Shown here: positions 9,421-17,501 of the stretch, one piece after another
Numbering within the stretch: position 1 is the stretch's first letter
Layout of the letters: every line of letters begins with the position of its first letter
Made by a program: the position numbers and the translations under genes
Notes under the pieces: model-generated
The model's input: only the letters and a program-made list of their open reading frames with translations
The model's database searches: none
Told to the model about the DNA's origin: nothing
NCBI GenBank assembly: GCA_902805565.1
Contig: CADCTP010000275.1
Span: forward strand, 1-36,603
DNA length: 36,603 nucleotides
DNA from: an uncultured Mycobacteriales bacterium
GTDB taxonomy: Bacteria > Actinomycetota > Actinomycetes > Mycobacteriales > CADCTP01
Direction: 5' to 3'

Positions 9421-10427
9421 GCGGTCCGGCGCCCCGGCTGGTCAAGGTGGTGGTCTGGGACCTGGACGGCACGCTGTGGCCGGGCGTGGCGCTGGAGTCC
9501 GCCGCGCCGCCGGTGGCCGCGGCCGGGGCGGTGCGGGCCCTGGACGTCCTGGCCGGGCGGGGGATCCTGCTCAGCGTGGCCAGCCGCAACCCGGCCGAGG
9601 TCGGCACCCTGGTCGAGTCGCTGTTCGGCGACCGCTTCGTCGTCCCGCAGTACGGCTGGGGCCGCAAGGTCGACGCCCTGCGCCGGATCGCCGACGCCCT
9701 GGACGTACGGCTGGACGCGGTGGCGTTCGTCGACGACGACCCGATGGAGCGGGCCGACGTCGAGCGGACCCTGCCCGAGGTGGTCGTGCTGGCGCCGGAG
9801 GAGGTCCCGGAGGCGCTGGACTGGCCGGAGTTCGACCCGGGGCCGGTGACCGCGGCCGCCCGGGGCCGGCTGGACAGCTACCGGCAGCGGGCGGCCCGGC
9901 GGGCGGCCCGGGCCGGGTTCGCCGGGTCCGAAGAGGACTTCCTGCGGTGGTGCGACCTGCGGGCGACCGTCCGCGCGGCGGTGCCGGCGGACGCCGACCG
10001 GCTGGCCGAGCTGGCCCGGCGGACCACGCAGTACAACTCCACCGGCGCGGCGCTGCCCGACGGGACCCGGGTGGTGCTGGAGCTGGCCGACCGGTTCGGC
10101 GACGACGGGCTGGTCGGGGTGGCCGCGGTGCCGGCCGCGGCCGGCCCGGAGTGGCGGGTCGAGCTGGTCGCGGTGTCCTGCCGGGCCGGTGGCCGCGGCG
10201 CCGTGCCGGTGCTGCTGGCCGGCACCGGCCGGCTCGCCGCCACCCGCGGCGCACGGCGGCTGCTCGTCCCGTGCCGGCTCACCGAGCGCAACGTGCCGGT
10301 CCGGCTCGGCCTGCGCGCGGCCGGGTTCGCCGCCGCGTCCCGGGACGGCGACACCGCGGTGTTCGCCCGCGACCTGGACCCGGCGCCGGCGTACCCGGAG
10401 TGGGTCACCGTGCGGGAGGACCTGTGA
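9417..10427 (+). CDS. HAD-IIIC family / FkbH-like protein
   Basis: VVWDLDGTLWPGVALE (HAD DxDGT), VASRNPAEV, AVAFVDDDPMERADV, and a C-terminal extension (LARRTTQYNSTGAALPDG...DRFGDDGLVGVAAV) typical of FkbH-like proteins. Confidence 0.83.
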   Translation: MSGPAPRLVKVVVWDLDGTLWPGVALESAAPPVAAAGAVRALDVLAGRGILLSVASRNPAEVGTLVESLFGDRFVVPQYGWGRKVDALRRIADALDVRLDAVAFVDDDPMERADVERTLPEVVVLAPEEVPEALDWPEFDPGPVTAAARGRLDSYRQRAARRAARAGFAGSEEDFLRWCDLRATVRAAVPADADRLAELARRTTQYNSTGAALPDGTRVVLELADRFGDDGLVGVAAVPAAAGPEWRVELVAVSCRAGGRGAVPVLLAGTGRLAATRGARRLLVPCRLTERNVPVRLGLRAAGFAAASRDGDTAVFARDLDPAPAYPEWVTVREDL

Positions 10428-10690
10428 GCGTGCCGGAGATCCTCGCCCGGGTGCTGGGCGACCCAGCCGCGGCGGCGCTGCCGGCCGGCACCCCGCTGCT
10501 GTCCGGCGGCCTCGGCCTGGACTCGGTGACCGTGGTCCGGCTGCTGGCCGAGGTCCGCGCGGAGTCCGGGGTGGACGTGGCCGACCTGGACCTGGACCTG
10601 GACGCGCTGGCCACCATCGCCAGCCTGACCGCCTTCGTCGAGGCGCACCGGGGAACAGCCCGACCGGACCGGGGGTTGGGCCGGTCGTGA
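10424..10690 (+). CDS. Free-standing acyl carrier protein
   Basis: 88 aa; GTG in GTGA overlap; LLSGGLGLDSVTVVRLLAEV phosphopantetheine site with Ser codon at 10523-10525. Confidence 0.82.
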   Translation: MSVPEILARVLGDPAAAALPAGTPLLSGGLGLDSVTVVRLLAEVRAESGVDVADLDLDLDALATIASLTAFVEAHRGTARPDRGLGRS

Positions 10691-11322
10691 GAATCGGCAT
10701 CGTCGGCGCCGGCAACATCGGCGGCACGCTCGCGACCCTGTTCACCCGTTCCGGCCACGAGGTGGCCCTGGCCAACTCGCGGGACCCGCGGACGCTGGCC
10801 GGCCAGGTCGCCGCGCTCGGCCCGCGGGCGCACGCCGCCACCGCCGCCGAGGCCGCCGCGTTCGGCGAGGTCGTGGTGCTCGCCATCCCGCTGGGGGCGT
10901 ACGCGGACCTGCCGCCGGAGCCGTTCGCCGGCCGGATCGTCGTGGACGCCAACAATTACTACCCCGCGCGGGACGGCCGGATCGCCGAGCTGGACTCCGG
11001 CGCCCTGACCTCGACCGGGCTGCTGGCCCGGCACCTGCCCGACGCCCGGGTGACCAAGGCGTTCAACACCATCCACTGGGAGCACCTGCGCGACCTCGGC
11101 CGCCCGGACGCCCCGGCCGCCGACCGCCGGGCCATCCCGATCGCCGGCGACGACGCCGCGGCGAAGGCCGTGCTGACCGACCTGATCGACCAGATCGGCT
11201 TCACCGCGGTGGACACCGGCCTGCTGGTGGACAGCTGGCGCCAGCAGCCGGACACCCCGGTGTACGGCGCCGAGGTCTCCGCCGACCAGGCCACCGTCCT
11301 GATCGCCCAGGCCCGCCGCTGA
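10687..11322 (+). CDS. F420-dependent NADP reductase-like dinucleotide-binding protein
   Basis: VRIGIVGAGNIGGTLATLFTRSGHEVALANSRDPRTL and VTKAFNTIHWEHL; GTG start in GTGA overlap. Confidence 0.82.
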   Translation: MRIGIVGAGNIGGTLATLFTRSGHEVALANSRDPRTLAGQVAALGPRAHAATAAEAAAFGEVVVLAIPLGAYADLPPEPFAGRIVVDANNYYPARDGRIAELDSGALTSTGLLARHLPDARVTKAFNTIHWEHLRDLGRPDAPAADRRAIPIAGDDAAAKAVLTDLIDQIGFTAVDTGLLVDSWRQQPDTPVYGAEVSADQATVLIAQARR

Positions 11323-11332
11323 CCGCCCGGGC

Positions 11333-11352
11333 CGGGTGCCCGCCCGCACCCG
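11333..11352. terminator. Putative hairpin terminator between convergent genes
   Basis: CGGGTGC-ccgccc-GCACCCG perfect 7-bp stem between convergent genes ending at 11322 and 11368. Confidence 0.5.
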
Positions 11353-11367
11353 ACCCGCCGCTCCGGA

Positions 11368-13134
11368 TCAGCTCGTGCTCGACGTTGGCGCCGGCAGGAA
11401 GTGGGCGGCCCGTCCCTTCCCGGGCCCCCGCACCAGCAGGTCGCCCTGGCTCGCGAGGTCGGACAGGACCTTGGAGACGTAGGGCTGGTGCATGCCGGTC
11501 AGGCCGGCGACGTCCCCGGACGTCACTCGCGGGTGATCGGCGAGCCAGACCTGTGCCACTCGGCGCACCGTCGCGGCTCCGCTGGCCCGGAACCACAGGA
11601 GCTCACCGGCAGCGGGTACCGGACCGTACCGTCCCGCCGCCGCGTCCCGTGCGGTCGAGGCTTCCAACCGCCACGTCCCGGCGACGTGCACGAACAGCGA
11701 CCGGCCCTCGACGTGGCACTCCTCGATCGCGGCCAGGGCGACGGTGGCCGCGTCCCGACCGGACTGGAGGACCCGGCCGACCTGGTCCAGGGTGAGGAAG
11801 GGTTGCCGGAGAAGGGCGTCGAGGAGGACGGCGACGCGTACGTCGCGTCGGCGCGGCGCCGGTTCGATCGCGGCGAGCAGGTGCGCGAGTACCGGCAGCA
11901 GTGGCCGTCCCGCCAGCGTGGTGCGGACGCGTGGCCCCGCGACCTCCTCCAGGAGTGGCGGCCGGTGGCCCTCGGCGAGCATCGTCTGGTACATCCGCGG
12001 GACGCCCACCCCCTGTCGGTCCACCAGTCGGAGCGCCCGGAAGAGGTCGGCCAGCGCCGGATACCTCGAGTGGCGCGTCGACAGGGCGTTCGACGGGGTC
12101 ACGCCTCCGGTGAAGCCGCCGGGGCTGGTCACCTCCAGCAGGTCGTCCGCCTCCACCCACCGTACGGCCGTCGGCTCGGGTTGGAACCAGTCGCGGTGGG
12201 TCAGCCCGTTGAGGATCGCCTCCCGCACGGCCCGGGGTGGCAGCAAGCGCTGCCCGCTCTCCACGAACCCCCGGCTGGACGGCCGTACGCCGTTGACGGC
12301 GTCGAGTCGGTCCTCCACCGCCTGCAGCGCCTCGATGAGGCTGGTCCCCGCCGGCTGGGTGTAGCGCAATGTCACGTCCCCGCCCACCACGTCCAGCCGG
12401 GACAGCTCGACGAGCGGCACCGACGACGGGCAGAGCAGCAGTACGCCGGCCTGACTCAGCCGGCCGTCGGGCCGCAGGACGCCGAGCCGGGTGAGTAGCT
12501 CGGTGTTGCCGGACTCGGCCGCATCGAGGTCCCCACCGGCGCGGAGGTAGTCGCGGGTCACCGCCAGGGCGCGCGTCGAGATGTCCGCCGCCCCCCGCTC
12601 CGTCGTCGCGGCCATGGGGTCCAGGCCGATCCGGGCGGCGCGATGGCTCCACCATTCGGCCCGGTCCACGGTCCGGCACTGGTCCCCGACCCGCCAGCGA
12701 AGGCGGTGATCAGGGTCCTCCACCGGCTCCGGGCTCTCGCTCACCAGCAGGATGAGGATCCTGATGCCGCGGAGGTGCCGCTCTTCGATGACGGGAGCGA
12801 TCCCGGTCAGGTCGTCCAGACGCTGTCGCAGCCACTCGGTGTTGAGCTGGGTGCCCAGCGGACCCAACGTCTTGTCGTCGACCCCGAGCACGATGACCCC
12901 ACCGCCAGGGGTGTTGGAGAAGCACCGGACCTCGCCCGCGAGGTGCTCGGCCGCCGTCGGGTTGGTCGCGGTCCCCGGCTGCAGGGTCCCATCCCGCCCG
13001 CGCCGGCCGGCCTCCTCCTTGAGGTCGACCTTCTCGCTCTCCACACCCGATGCCGGGCCGGCCGACAGTGCGACCAGCACCCGATCGGCCTCCGCGCGGA
13101 GTCGCGCCCTGGCCTCGACCGGGTCCGGAATCAT
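11368..13134 (-). CDS. AlbA_2/Schlafen-like putative DNA-binding ATP-binding protein
   Basis: ESEKVDLKEEAGR...EHLAGEVRCFSNTPGGGVIVLGVDDKT (AlbA_2) and RAVREAILNGLTHRDW...LLEVTSPGGFTGGVTPSNALSTRHSRYPALADLFRALRLVDRQGVGVPRM (HATPase-like C-domain); C-terminal wHTH-like segment. Real start near MIPDP; the upstream ORF extension is another gene's antisense. Confidence 0.8.
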   Translation of the reverse strand: MIPDPVEARARLRAEADRVLVALSAGPASGVESEKVDLKEEAGRRGRDGTLQPGTATNPTAAEHLAGEVRCFSNTPGGGVIVLGVDDKTLGPLGTQLNTEWLRQRLDDLTGIAPVIEERHLRGIRILILLVSESPEPVEDPDHRLRWRVGDQCRTVDRAEWWSHRAARIGLDPMAATTERGAADISTRALAVTRDYLRAGGDLDAAESGNTELLTRLGVLRPDGRLSQAGVLLLCPSSVPLVELSRLDVVGGDVTLRYTQPAGTSLIEALQAVEDRLDAVNGVRPSSRGFVESGQRLLPPRAVREAILNGLTHRDWFQPEPTAVRWVEADDLLEVTSPGGFTGGVTPSNALSTRHSRYPALADLFRALRLVDRQGVGVPRMYQTMLAEGHRPPLLEEVAGPRVRTTLAGRPLLPVLAHLLAAIEPAPRRRDVRVAVLLDALLRQPFLTLDQVGRVLQSGRDAATVALAAIEECHVEGRSLFVHVAGTWRLEASTARDAAAGRYGPVPAAGELLWFRASGAATVRRVAQVWLADHPRVTSGDVAGLTGMHQPYVSKVLSDLASQGDLLVRGPGKGRAAHFLPAPTSSTS

Positions 13135-13164
13135 GTGAGTCACCGCAGCCGCCCGACATTCTCG

Positions 13165-13189
13165 TAAGATTAGAAGCTGCCTAATCTTA
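13165..13189. promoter_or_regulatory. Inverted repeat TAAGATTAG-N7-CTAATCTTA, candidate operator or terminator
   Basis: Perfect 9-bp arms; AT-rich in a GC-rich context; centred about 45 bp upstream of the AlbA_2-like start and spanning the stop codon of the upstream CDS. Confidence 0.55.
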
Positions 13190-13979
13190 TACTCTCGATC
13201 TTGACCCCGTCGCCGGCCCGTACGCCGAGCAGCGCCGCCGCGTCGCCCCGGTTGACGGCCACCGCGAGCAGGCCCGCGCTGTCGGCGATCACCACCGGCT
13301 CGCCGGCCGGCACGTCGGCGAAGGTCCGCCCGGTCCGGGCCGCCAGCGCGGTGTCCCCGGCCACCACCCGGACCGCGCCGGACAGCCCGGCCGCGGCGAG
13401 GTCGGCCGCGGTCGCGGCCAGCTGGACGTTGCCGAAGCCGTCCACCGTGGCCACGGTGGCCCGCAGGACGCCCGGCCCGGTGCGGACGGCCGGCACCGGC
13501 AGCCGCACCAGGTCGGCCACCGGCGGTCCCAGCTCGGCCGGGTCCAGCCCGCGGCACAGCGCGGCCGCGACCGGCGCGAACACGTCCCGGCCGTGGAAGG
13601 TGGCCGACACCACCGGCAGGTGGTGGGCGGGCTCGGTCAGCGCGTACGCCGCGGTGACCCCGCCCAGCGCGTCCGCGGCCGGCGGCAGCAGGCCGTTGTC
13701 CGGCCCGACCAGCACGCCGCGGCCGGTCAGCACGGCGACCCCGCGCCGCTCGGTGCCGACGCCGGGGTCCACCACCGCCAGGTGCACCGACGGCGGCAGC
13801 CACGGCACGGTCTGGGCGAGCACCGCCGCCCCCCGCCGTACGTCCTGCGGCGGGACCTGGTGGGTCACGTCGATCACCGTCACCCCGGGCGCCCGCACCG
13901 CGAGCACCCCCTTGCAGGCGGCCACGAACCCGTCGGCGGTCCCGTAGTCGGTGGTGAACGAGACGTGCCGGTAGCTCAC
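13170..13979 (-). CDS. SAM hydroxide adenosyltransferase / SAM hydrolase (DUF62)
   Basis: [26 protein letters not shown]...[34 protein letters not shown]...[12 protein letters not shown]: classic DUF62 motifs; GTG start. Confidence 0.88.
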   Translation of the reverse strand: MSYRHVSFTTDYGTADGFVAACKGVLAVRAPGVTVIDVTHQVPPQDVRRGAAVLAQTVPWLPPSVHLAVVDPGVGTERRGVAVLTGRGVLVGPDNGLLPPAADALGGVTAAYALTEPAHHLPVVSATFHGRDVFAPVAAALCRGLDPAELGPPVADLVRLPVPAVRTGPGVLRATVATVDGFGNVQLAATAADLAAAGLSGAVRVVAGDTALAARTGRTFADVPAGEPVVIADSAGLLAVAVNRGDAAALLGVRAGDGVKIESIRLGSF

Positions 13980-14269
13980 GCCTGCAGGTGCCTCTCCACC
14001 GAGGCGATCTTCGCCGACATCATGTCGGTCATCCCCTCCCGCAGGTCGGCCTTGAGCACCAGGCTGACCCGGGGCGACTGCGCGGCGACGGCCTCGGTGG
14101 CCGCCTTGACCACCGCCATCACCTCGTCCCACTCGCCCTCCAGCGTGGTGAACATGGCATCGGTCCGGTTGGGCAGCCCGGACTCCCGGACCACCCGGAC
14201 CGCCTCCGCGACCGCCGCCCCCACCGTCTCCCCGGTCCCCACCGGACTCACCGAGAACGCCACCAACAT
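13976..14269 (-). CDS. MTH1187 family thiamine-binding protein
   Basis: [57 protein letters not shown]; its stop overlaps the DUF62 GTG start. Confidence 0.8.
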   Translation of the reverse strand: MLVAFSVSPVGTGETVGAAVAEAVRVVRESGLPNRTDAMFTTLEGEWDEVMAVVKAATEAVAAQSPRVSLVLKADLREGMTDMMSAKIASVERHLQA

Positions 14270-14380
14270 GCCTGCTCCAACTCCCTCACCTCGTCGGCGG
14301 GCCCGGACAGGTCCGCCCGGGAGATGCATGCCCGCTCGCCGTACCTTTCACCGGGCGACCGCCCGACCGGAGGTGCACCG

Positions 14381-15208
14381 TTGCCCGCGCGCCGCAGCGT
14401 CCTGTTCGTGACCGACCTCGCGTACCCGGCCCGGGGCCGGCGCTACGGCGACGAGGACGTCTTCCTGACCTCGCGGTTGCGGGCCGGGTTCGACCTCGCC
14501 CTGTGCCACCCGCTGGACGCGGTCGCGCTGATGGACGCCTTCGACGTGGTCGTGGTCCGCAACAGCGGTCCGGTGCTGCACTACCGCGCCGGGTACGACG
14601 CCTTCCGGGAGCAGGCCACCGCGCGCGGCACCCGGGTCTACAACCCGCTGTCCGGCCGCGGCGACATGGCCGGCAAGGGATACCTGGTGGAGCTGACCGC
14701 CGCCGGGCACCCGGTCATCCCGACCGTCGACCGGCCCGAGGACCTGCACCTGCTGCCCGCGGCGGCCGAGTACGCGGTCAAGCCGCGGGCCGGCGCGGAC
14801 TCCATCGGCCTGACCTTCGTCCCCCGGGACCGGCTGGCCGGCGCCCTCGCCTCCGGGAACCTGCTGGCCCAGCCGCGGGTGGACTTCCGCTACGAGGTCT
14901 CGTTCTACTACGTCGACGACGCCTTCCAGTACGCCCTGCACGCCCCCGACCCGGCCCGGCGCTGGGCGCTGGCCCCGTACGACCCGACCGACGCGGACCT
15001 CGACTTCGCCCGCGGGTTCATCGAGTGGAACACCCTCGACCACGGCGTACAGCGGGTGGACGCCTGCCGGACCCGGGCCGGGGACCTGCTCCTGGTCGAG
15101 CTGGAGGACCTCAACCCGTACCTGTCCCTGGACCTGCTGCCCGAGCGCACCCGGGACGCCTTCGTGGCCGACCTGACCTCGTCGCTGCACCGCTACCTGG
15201 ACAGCTGA
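14381..15208 (+). CDS. ATP-grasp superfamily-like protein, function unknown
   Basis: Probable TTG start after GGAGGTG; MPARRSVLFVTDLAYPARGRRYGDEDVFLTSRL...VVVRNSGPVLHY...YAVKPRAGADSIGLTFV...ECxx-like LLVELEDLNPYLSLDLL; fold resembles ATP-grasp ligases. Confidence 0.55.
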   Translation: MPARRSVLFVTDLAYPARGRRYGDEDVFLTSRLRAGFDLALCHPLDAVALMDAFDVVVVRNSGPVLHYRAGYDAFREQATARGTRVYNPLSGRGDMAGKGYLVELTAAGHPVIPTVDRPEDLHLLPAAAEYAVKPRAGADSIGLTFVPRDRLAGALASGNLLAQPRVDFRYEVSFYYVDDAFQYALHAPDPARRWALAPYDPTDADLDFARGFIEWNTLDHGVQRVDACRTRAGDLLLVELEDLNPYLSLDLLPERTRDAFVADLTSSLHRYLDS

Positions 15209-15331
15209 CGGCCCGAGTGGGGCACCGTCGCCGACCCTCGGGGCGGAGCCGCACGGCCGCCGGGCCGCCGGGATCCCCCGGCCGGGCCGGTCCTCGGGCG
15301 GGGGAGTCCTCGGGGGCGGGGGCGACCCGCG

Positions 15332-15640
15332 TCACCGGTCCAGCGGCTCGACGGTCACCGTGGCGAGGTCCCCCTCGTCCAGGTCCTCCGCCCGGCGTAC
15401 CGCCTTCTTGACCGGCAGCGAGTAGCCGCCCCGCGCGGCGTCCGGGAAGATCGAGGTCGCCCACGTGCTGCCGCCCACGGTGACCCGCACCCGCACCGAC
15501 CCGAACCCGCGCCGCGGCGCGGTCCCCACCAGGTCCCGGATCTCCGCCGACGCCTCCGCCGGCAGGCTGACGAACATCCAGCTGTCCGTACGGCGCGCGT
15601 CCCACCTCCACAACCGCGCCTCGAAGCTGAATCTCACCAC
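15332..15640 (-). CDS. DUF1905 domain protein
   Basis: VVRFSFEARLWRWDARRTDSWMFVSLPAEASAEIRDLVG...GFGSVRVRVTVGGSTWATSIFPDAARGGYSLPVKKAVRRAEDLDEGDLATVTVE is typical DUF1905. Confidence 0.8.
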   Translation of the reverse strand: MVRFSFEARLWRWDARRTDSWMFVSLPAEASAEIRDLVGTAPRRGFGSVRVRVTVGGSTWATSIFPDAARGGYSLPVKKAVRRAEDLDEGDLATVTVEPLDR

Positions 15641-15793
15641 CCCACCCTGGCACGTCCCCGGGACGGTCGGGGACCGAGGTGAGGGGTCCGCGGAGCCCGA
15701 CTCCGGTCGGAGCGACGCACATCCACCGCAGCACCGCGGACGCCGGCCCCGGTGAAATCCTTCGTGCTGAACGCGTGGCCGGCCGGGCCGCAA

Positions 15794-15840
15794 TTTCCGA
15801 GCAATGACCGGCCGATGGCGATCGTGCGGCTATGTTGACC
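15794..15840 (+). promoter_or_regulatory. Promoter-like repeat, copy 1
   Basis: tttccgagcaatgaccggccgatggcgatcgtgcggctatgttgacc; 38/47 identical, ungapped, to copy 2. Confidence 0.5.
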
Positions 15841-15970
15841 TGATTTAGGGCGTGTCCTGAGTTCCAGCGGAGCGTGGGGCTCTGACCTGCTGGTTCGCTG
15901 TTCGGCGGCTCTTTTCGACCTCTCGACTCCGCACGTCGGGACCGACGCCGGCGACGGGTTCCGCGAGCCG

Positions 15971-15990
15971 GGGTTTCTCGCGAGAACCCC
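15971..15990. promoter_or_regulatory. 20-bp near-palindrome in the cluster-start intergenic region
   Basis: GGGTTTCTCG|CGAGAACCCC, 9 of 10 pairs complementary. Confidence 0.4.
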
Positions 15991-16058
15991 ACTCGAACCC
16001 GAGAACACAGGCGGGCCGCTCGCCGACGCCGCCGGGTTCCCGTTCATGGTCAACGCAG

Positions 16059-16105
16059 TTTCCGAGCGATGACCGGCCGGCGATATGCGTGCGGCTACGT
16101 TGACC
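16059..16105 (+). promoter_or_regulatory. Promoter-like repeat, copy 2 (upstream of the FAD monooxygenase gene)
   Basis: tttccgagcgatgaccggccggcgatatgcgtgcggctacgttgacc, 74 bp upstream of the ATG at 16179. Confidence 0.5.
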
Positions 16106-16178
16106 GGCAGAACCGGCTCCGGCGGAGAGTGTCGCGGAATCTGCGACGAGCAGAGACCGGGCGCAGAGGAGAGATGCG

Positions 16179-17495
16179 ATGAACAGCCGTAAGGCTACGA
16201 GCGCTGTCGTGCTTGGCGGAGGACTGGCGGGGTTGTTCGCAACCCGTGTGCTGGCCGCTGAGTACGACAAGGTCACGCTTGTCGACCGCGACCACGTGAC
16301 CGGACCGAACCTGCTCCGGCGTGGTCTGCCGCAGGGACACCACCTGCACGGCCTGCTCTCGCGGGGTCAGCAGATCACCGAGGAGCATTTCCCGGGAATC
16401 ACCGACCAGATGGTCGCCGACGGCTCGGCGATCGGTGACGCGGCCAATGACGTCCGGTGGATCATCAACGGCAAGCGCCTGGTGCAGACCGACTCCGGAA
16501 TGGTCTGCCTCACCGCGTCGCGACCGTTCTTCGAGTCGCACATCCGCGACCGCGTCCTCGCGCTGCCGAACGTCGTGCTGTCGGAGCAGACCGACATCAG
16601 CCGGCTCGAGGTCGGCGACGACGGCAAGCAGGTCCGCGGTGTCTGGGTGTTCCCGGAGGGCAAGCACGAGACCCTGCTGCCGGCCGATCTCGTGGTCGAC
16701 GCCTCCGGCCGCGGGTCACGCGCCGCGGTGTGGCTCGAGGACCTCGGCTACGGGCGGGTGCCGGAGGAGAAGCACAAGATCGGGATGGGCTACGCCACCC
16801 GGTACTACCGGATCCCGGACGCGGCGTTCGAGGGCAACATCTCCGTCAACACGGTCGCCTCCGCCGGCGTTCCGCGCGGGTGCATCTGCCAGAAGATCGA
16901 CGGTGGCCGGGCCATCGTGACGGCCTACGGCATCCTGGGTGATCACCCGCCGACCGACCCGGAGGGCTACCTGGACTTCATCAAGTCCCTGGCCGCCCCG
17001 GACATCTACGAGATCCTGCAGCAGTCCGAGCCGCTCAACGACCCGGTCGCGTACAAGTTCCCCACCAACCTGCGCCGGCGCTACGAGCTGATGTCCGATT
17101 TCCCGGCCGGGTTCCTGGTGACCGGTGACGCGGTGGCCAGCTTCAACCCCAGCTACGCGCAGGGCATGACGGTCGCCGCGCTCGATTCCATCGTGCTGCG
17201 TGACCACGTCGCCGGCGGCGGCCCGGTCGACCCCCTCGCCTACTTCCGTGACCTCGCGACCAAGGCGATCGACGGGTGCTGGGACATGGCGGTCAGCGCG
17301 GACCTGGCCTTCCCCGGGGTGGAGGGGGAGCGGACCGCGGAAACCTTGGAGACGCAGGAGTTCATCGCCAAGACGCAGGACGCCGCCAGCCGGGACGCCG
17401 AGGTCTCCAGGGCGTTCCAGCGGGTCATCGGTCTCGCCGACCACTACACCGTGCTGCACCAGCCGCACCTCGAAGCCAAGATCCTGGCGAGCTGA
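16179..17495 (+). CDS. FAD-dependent epoxidase/monooxygenase
   Basis: AVVLGGGLAGLFATRVLAAEYDKVTLVDRD (GxGxxG), GLPQGHHLHGLLSRG, FLVTGDAVASFNPSYAQGMTVAALDS; family resembling polyketide FAD epoxidases. Confidence 0.85.
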   Translation: MNSRKATSAVVLGGGLAGLFATRVLAAEYDKVTLVDRDHVTGPNLLRRGLPQGHHLHGLLSRGQQITEEHFPGITDQMVADGSAIGDAANDVRWIINGKRLVQTDSGMVCLTASRPFFESHIRDRVLALPNVVLSEQTDISRLEVGDDGKQVRGVWVFPEGKHETLLPADLVVDASGRGSRAAVWLEDLGYGRVPEEKHKIGMGYATRYYRIPDAAFEGNISVNTVASAGVPRGCICQKIDGGRAIVTAYGILGDHPPTDPEGYLDFIKSLAAPDIYEILQQSEPLNDPVAYKFPTNLRRRYELMSDFPAGFLVTGDAVASFNPSYAQGMTVAALDSIVLRDHVAGGGPVDPLAYFRDLATKAIDGCWDMAVSADLAFPGVEGERTAETLETQEFIAKTQDAASRDAEVSRAFQRVIGLADHYTVLHQPHLEAKILAS

Positions 17496-17501
17496 GCCGC
17501 G

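Noticed and set aside
7308-10955. 1215-aa minus-strand ORF across the polyamine-ACP operon
   Set aside because: Opposite strand of six genes with recognisable motifs; low-complexity translation.
15841-16050. IS remnant (gggcgtgtcctga near 15848 looks like an IS terminus)
   Set aside because: No transposase motif, no matching opposite terminal repeat and no clear target-site duplication seen.
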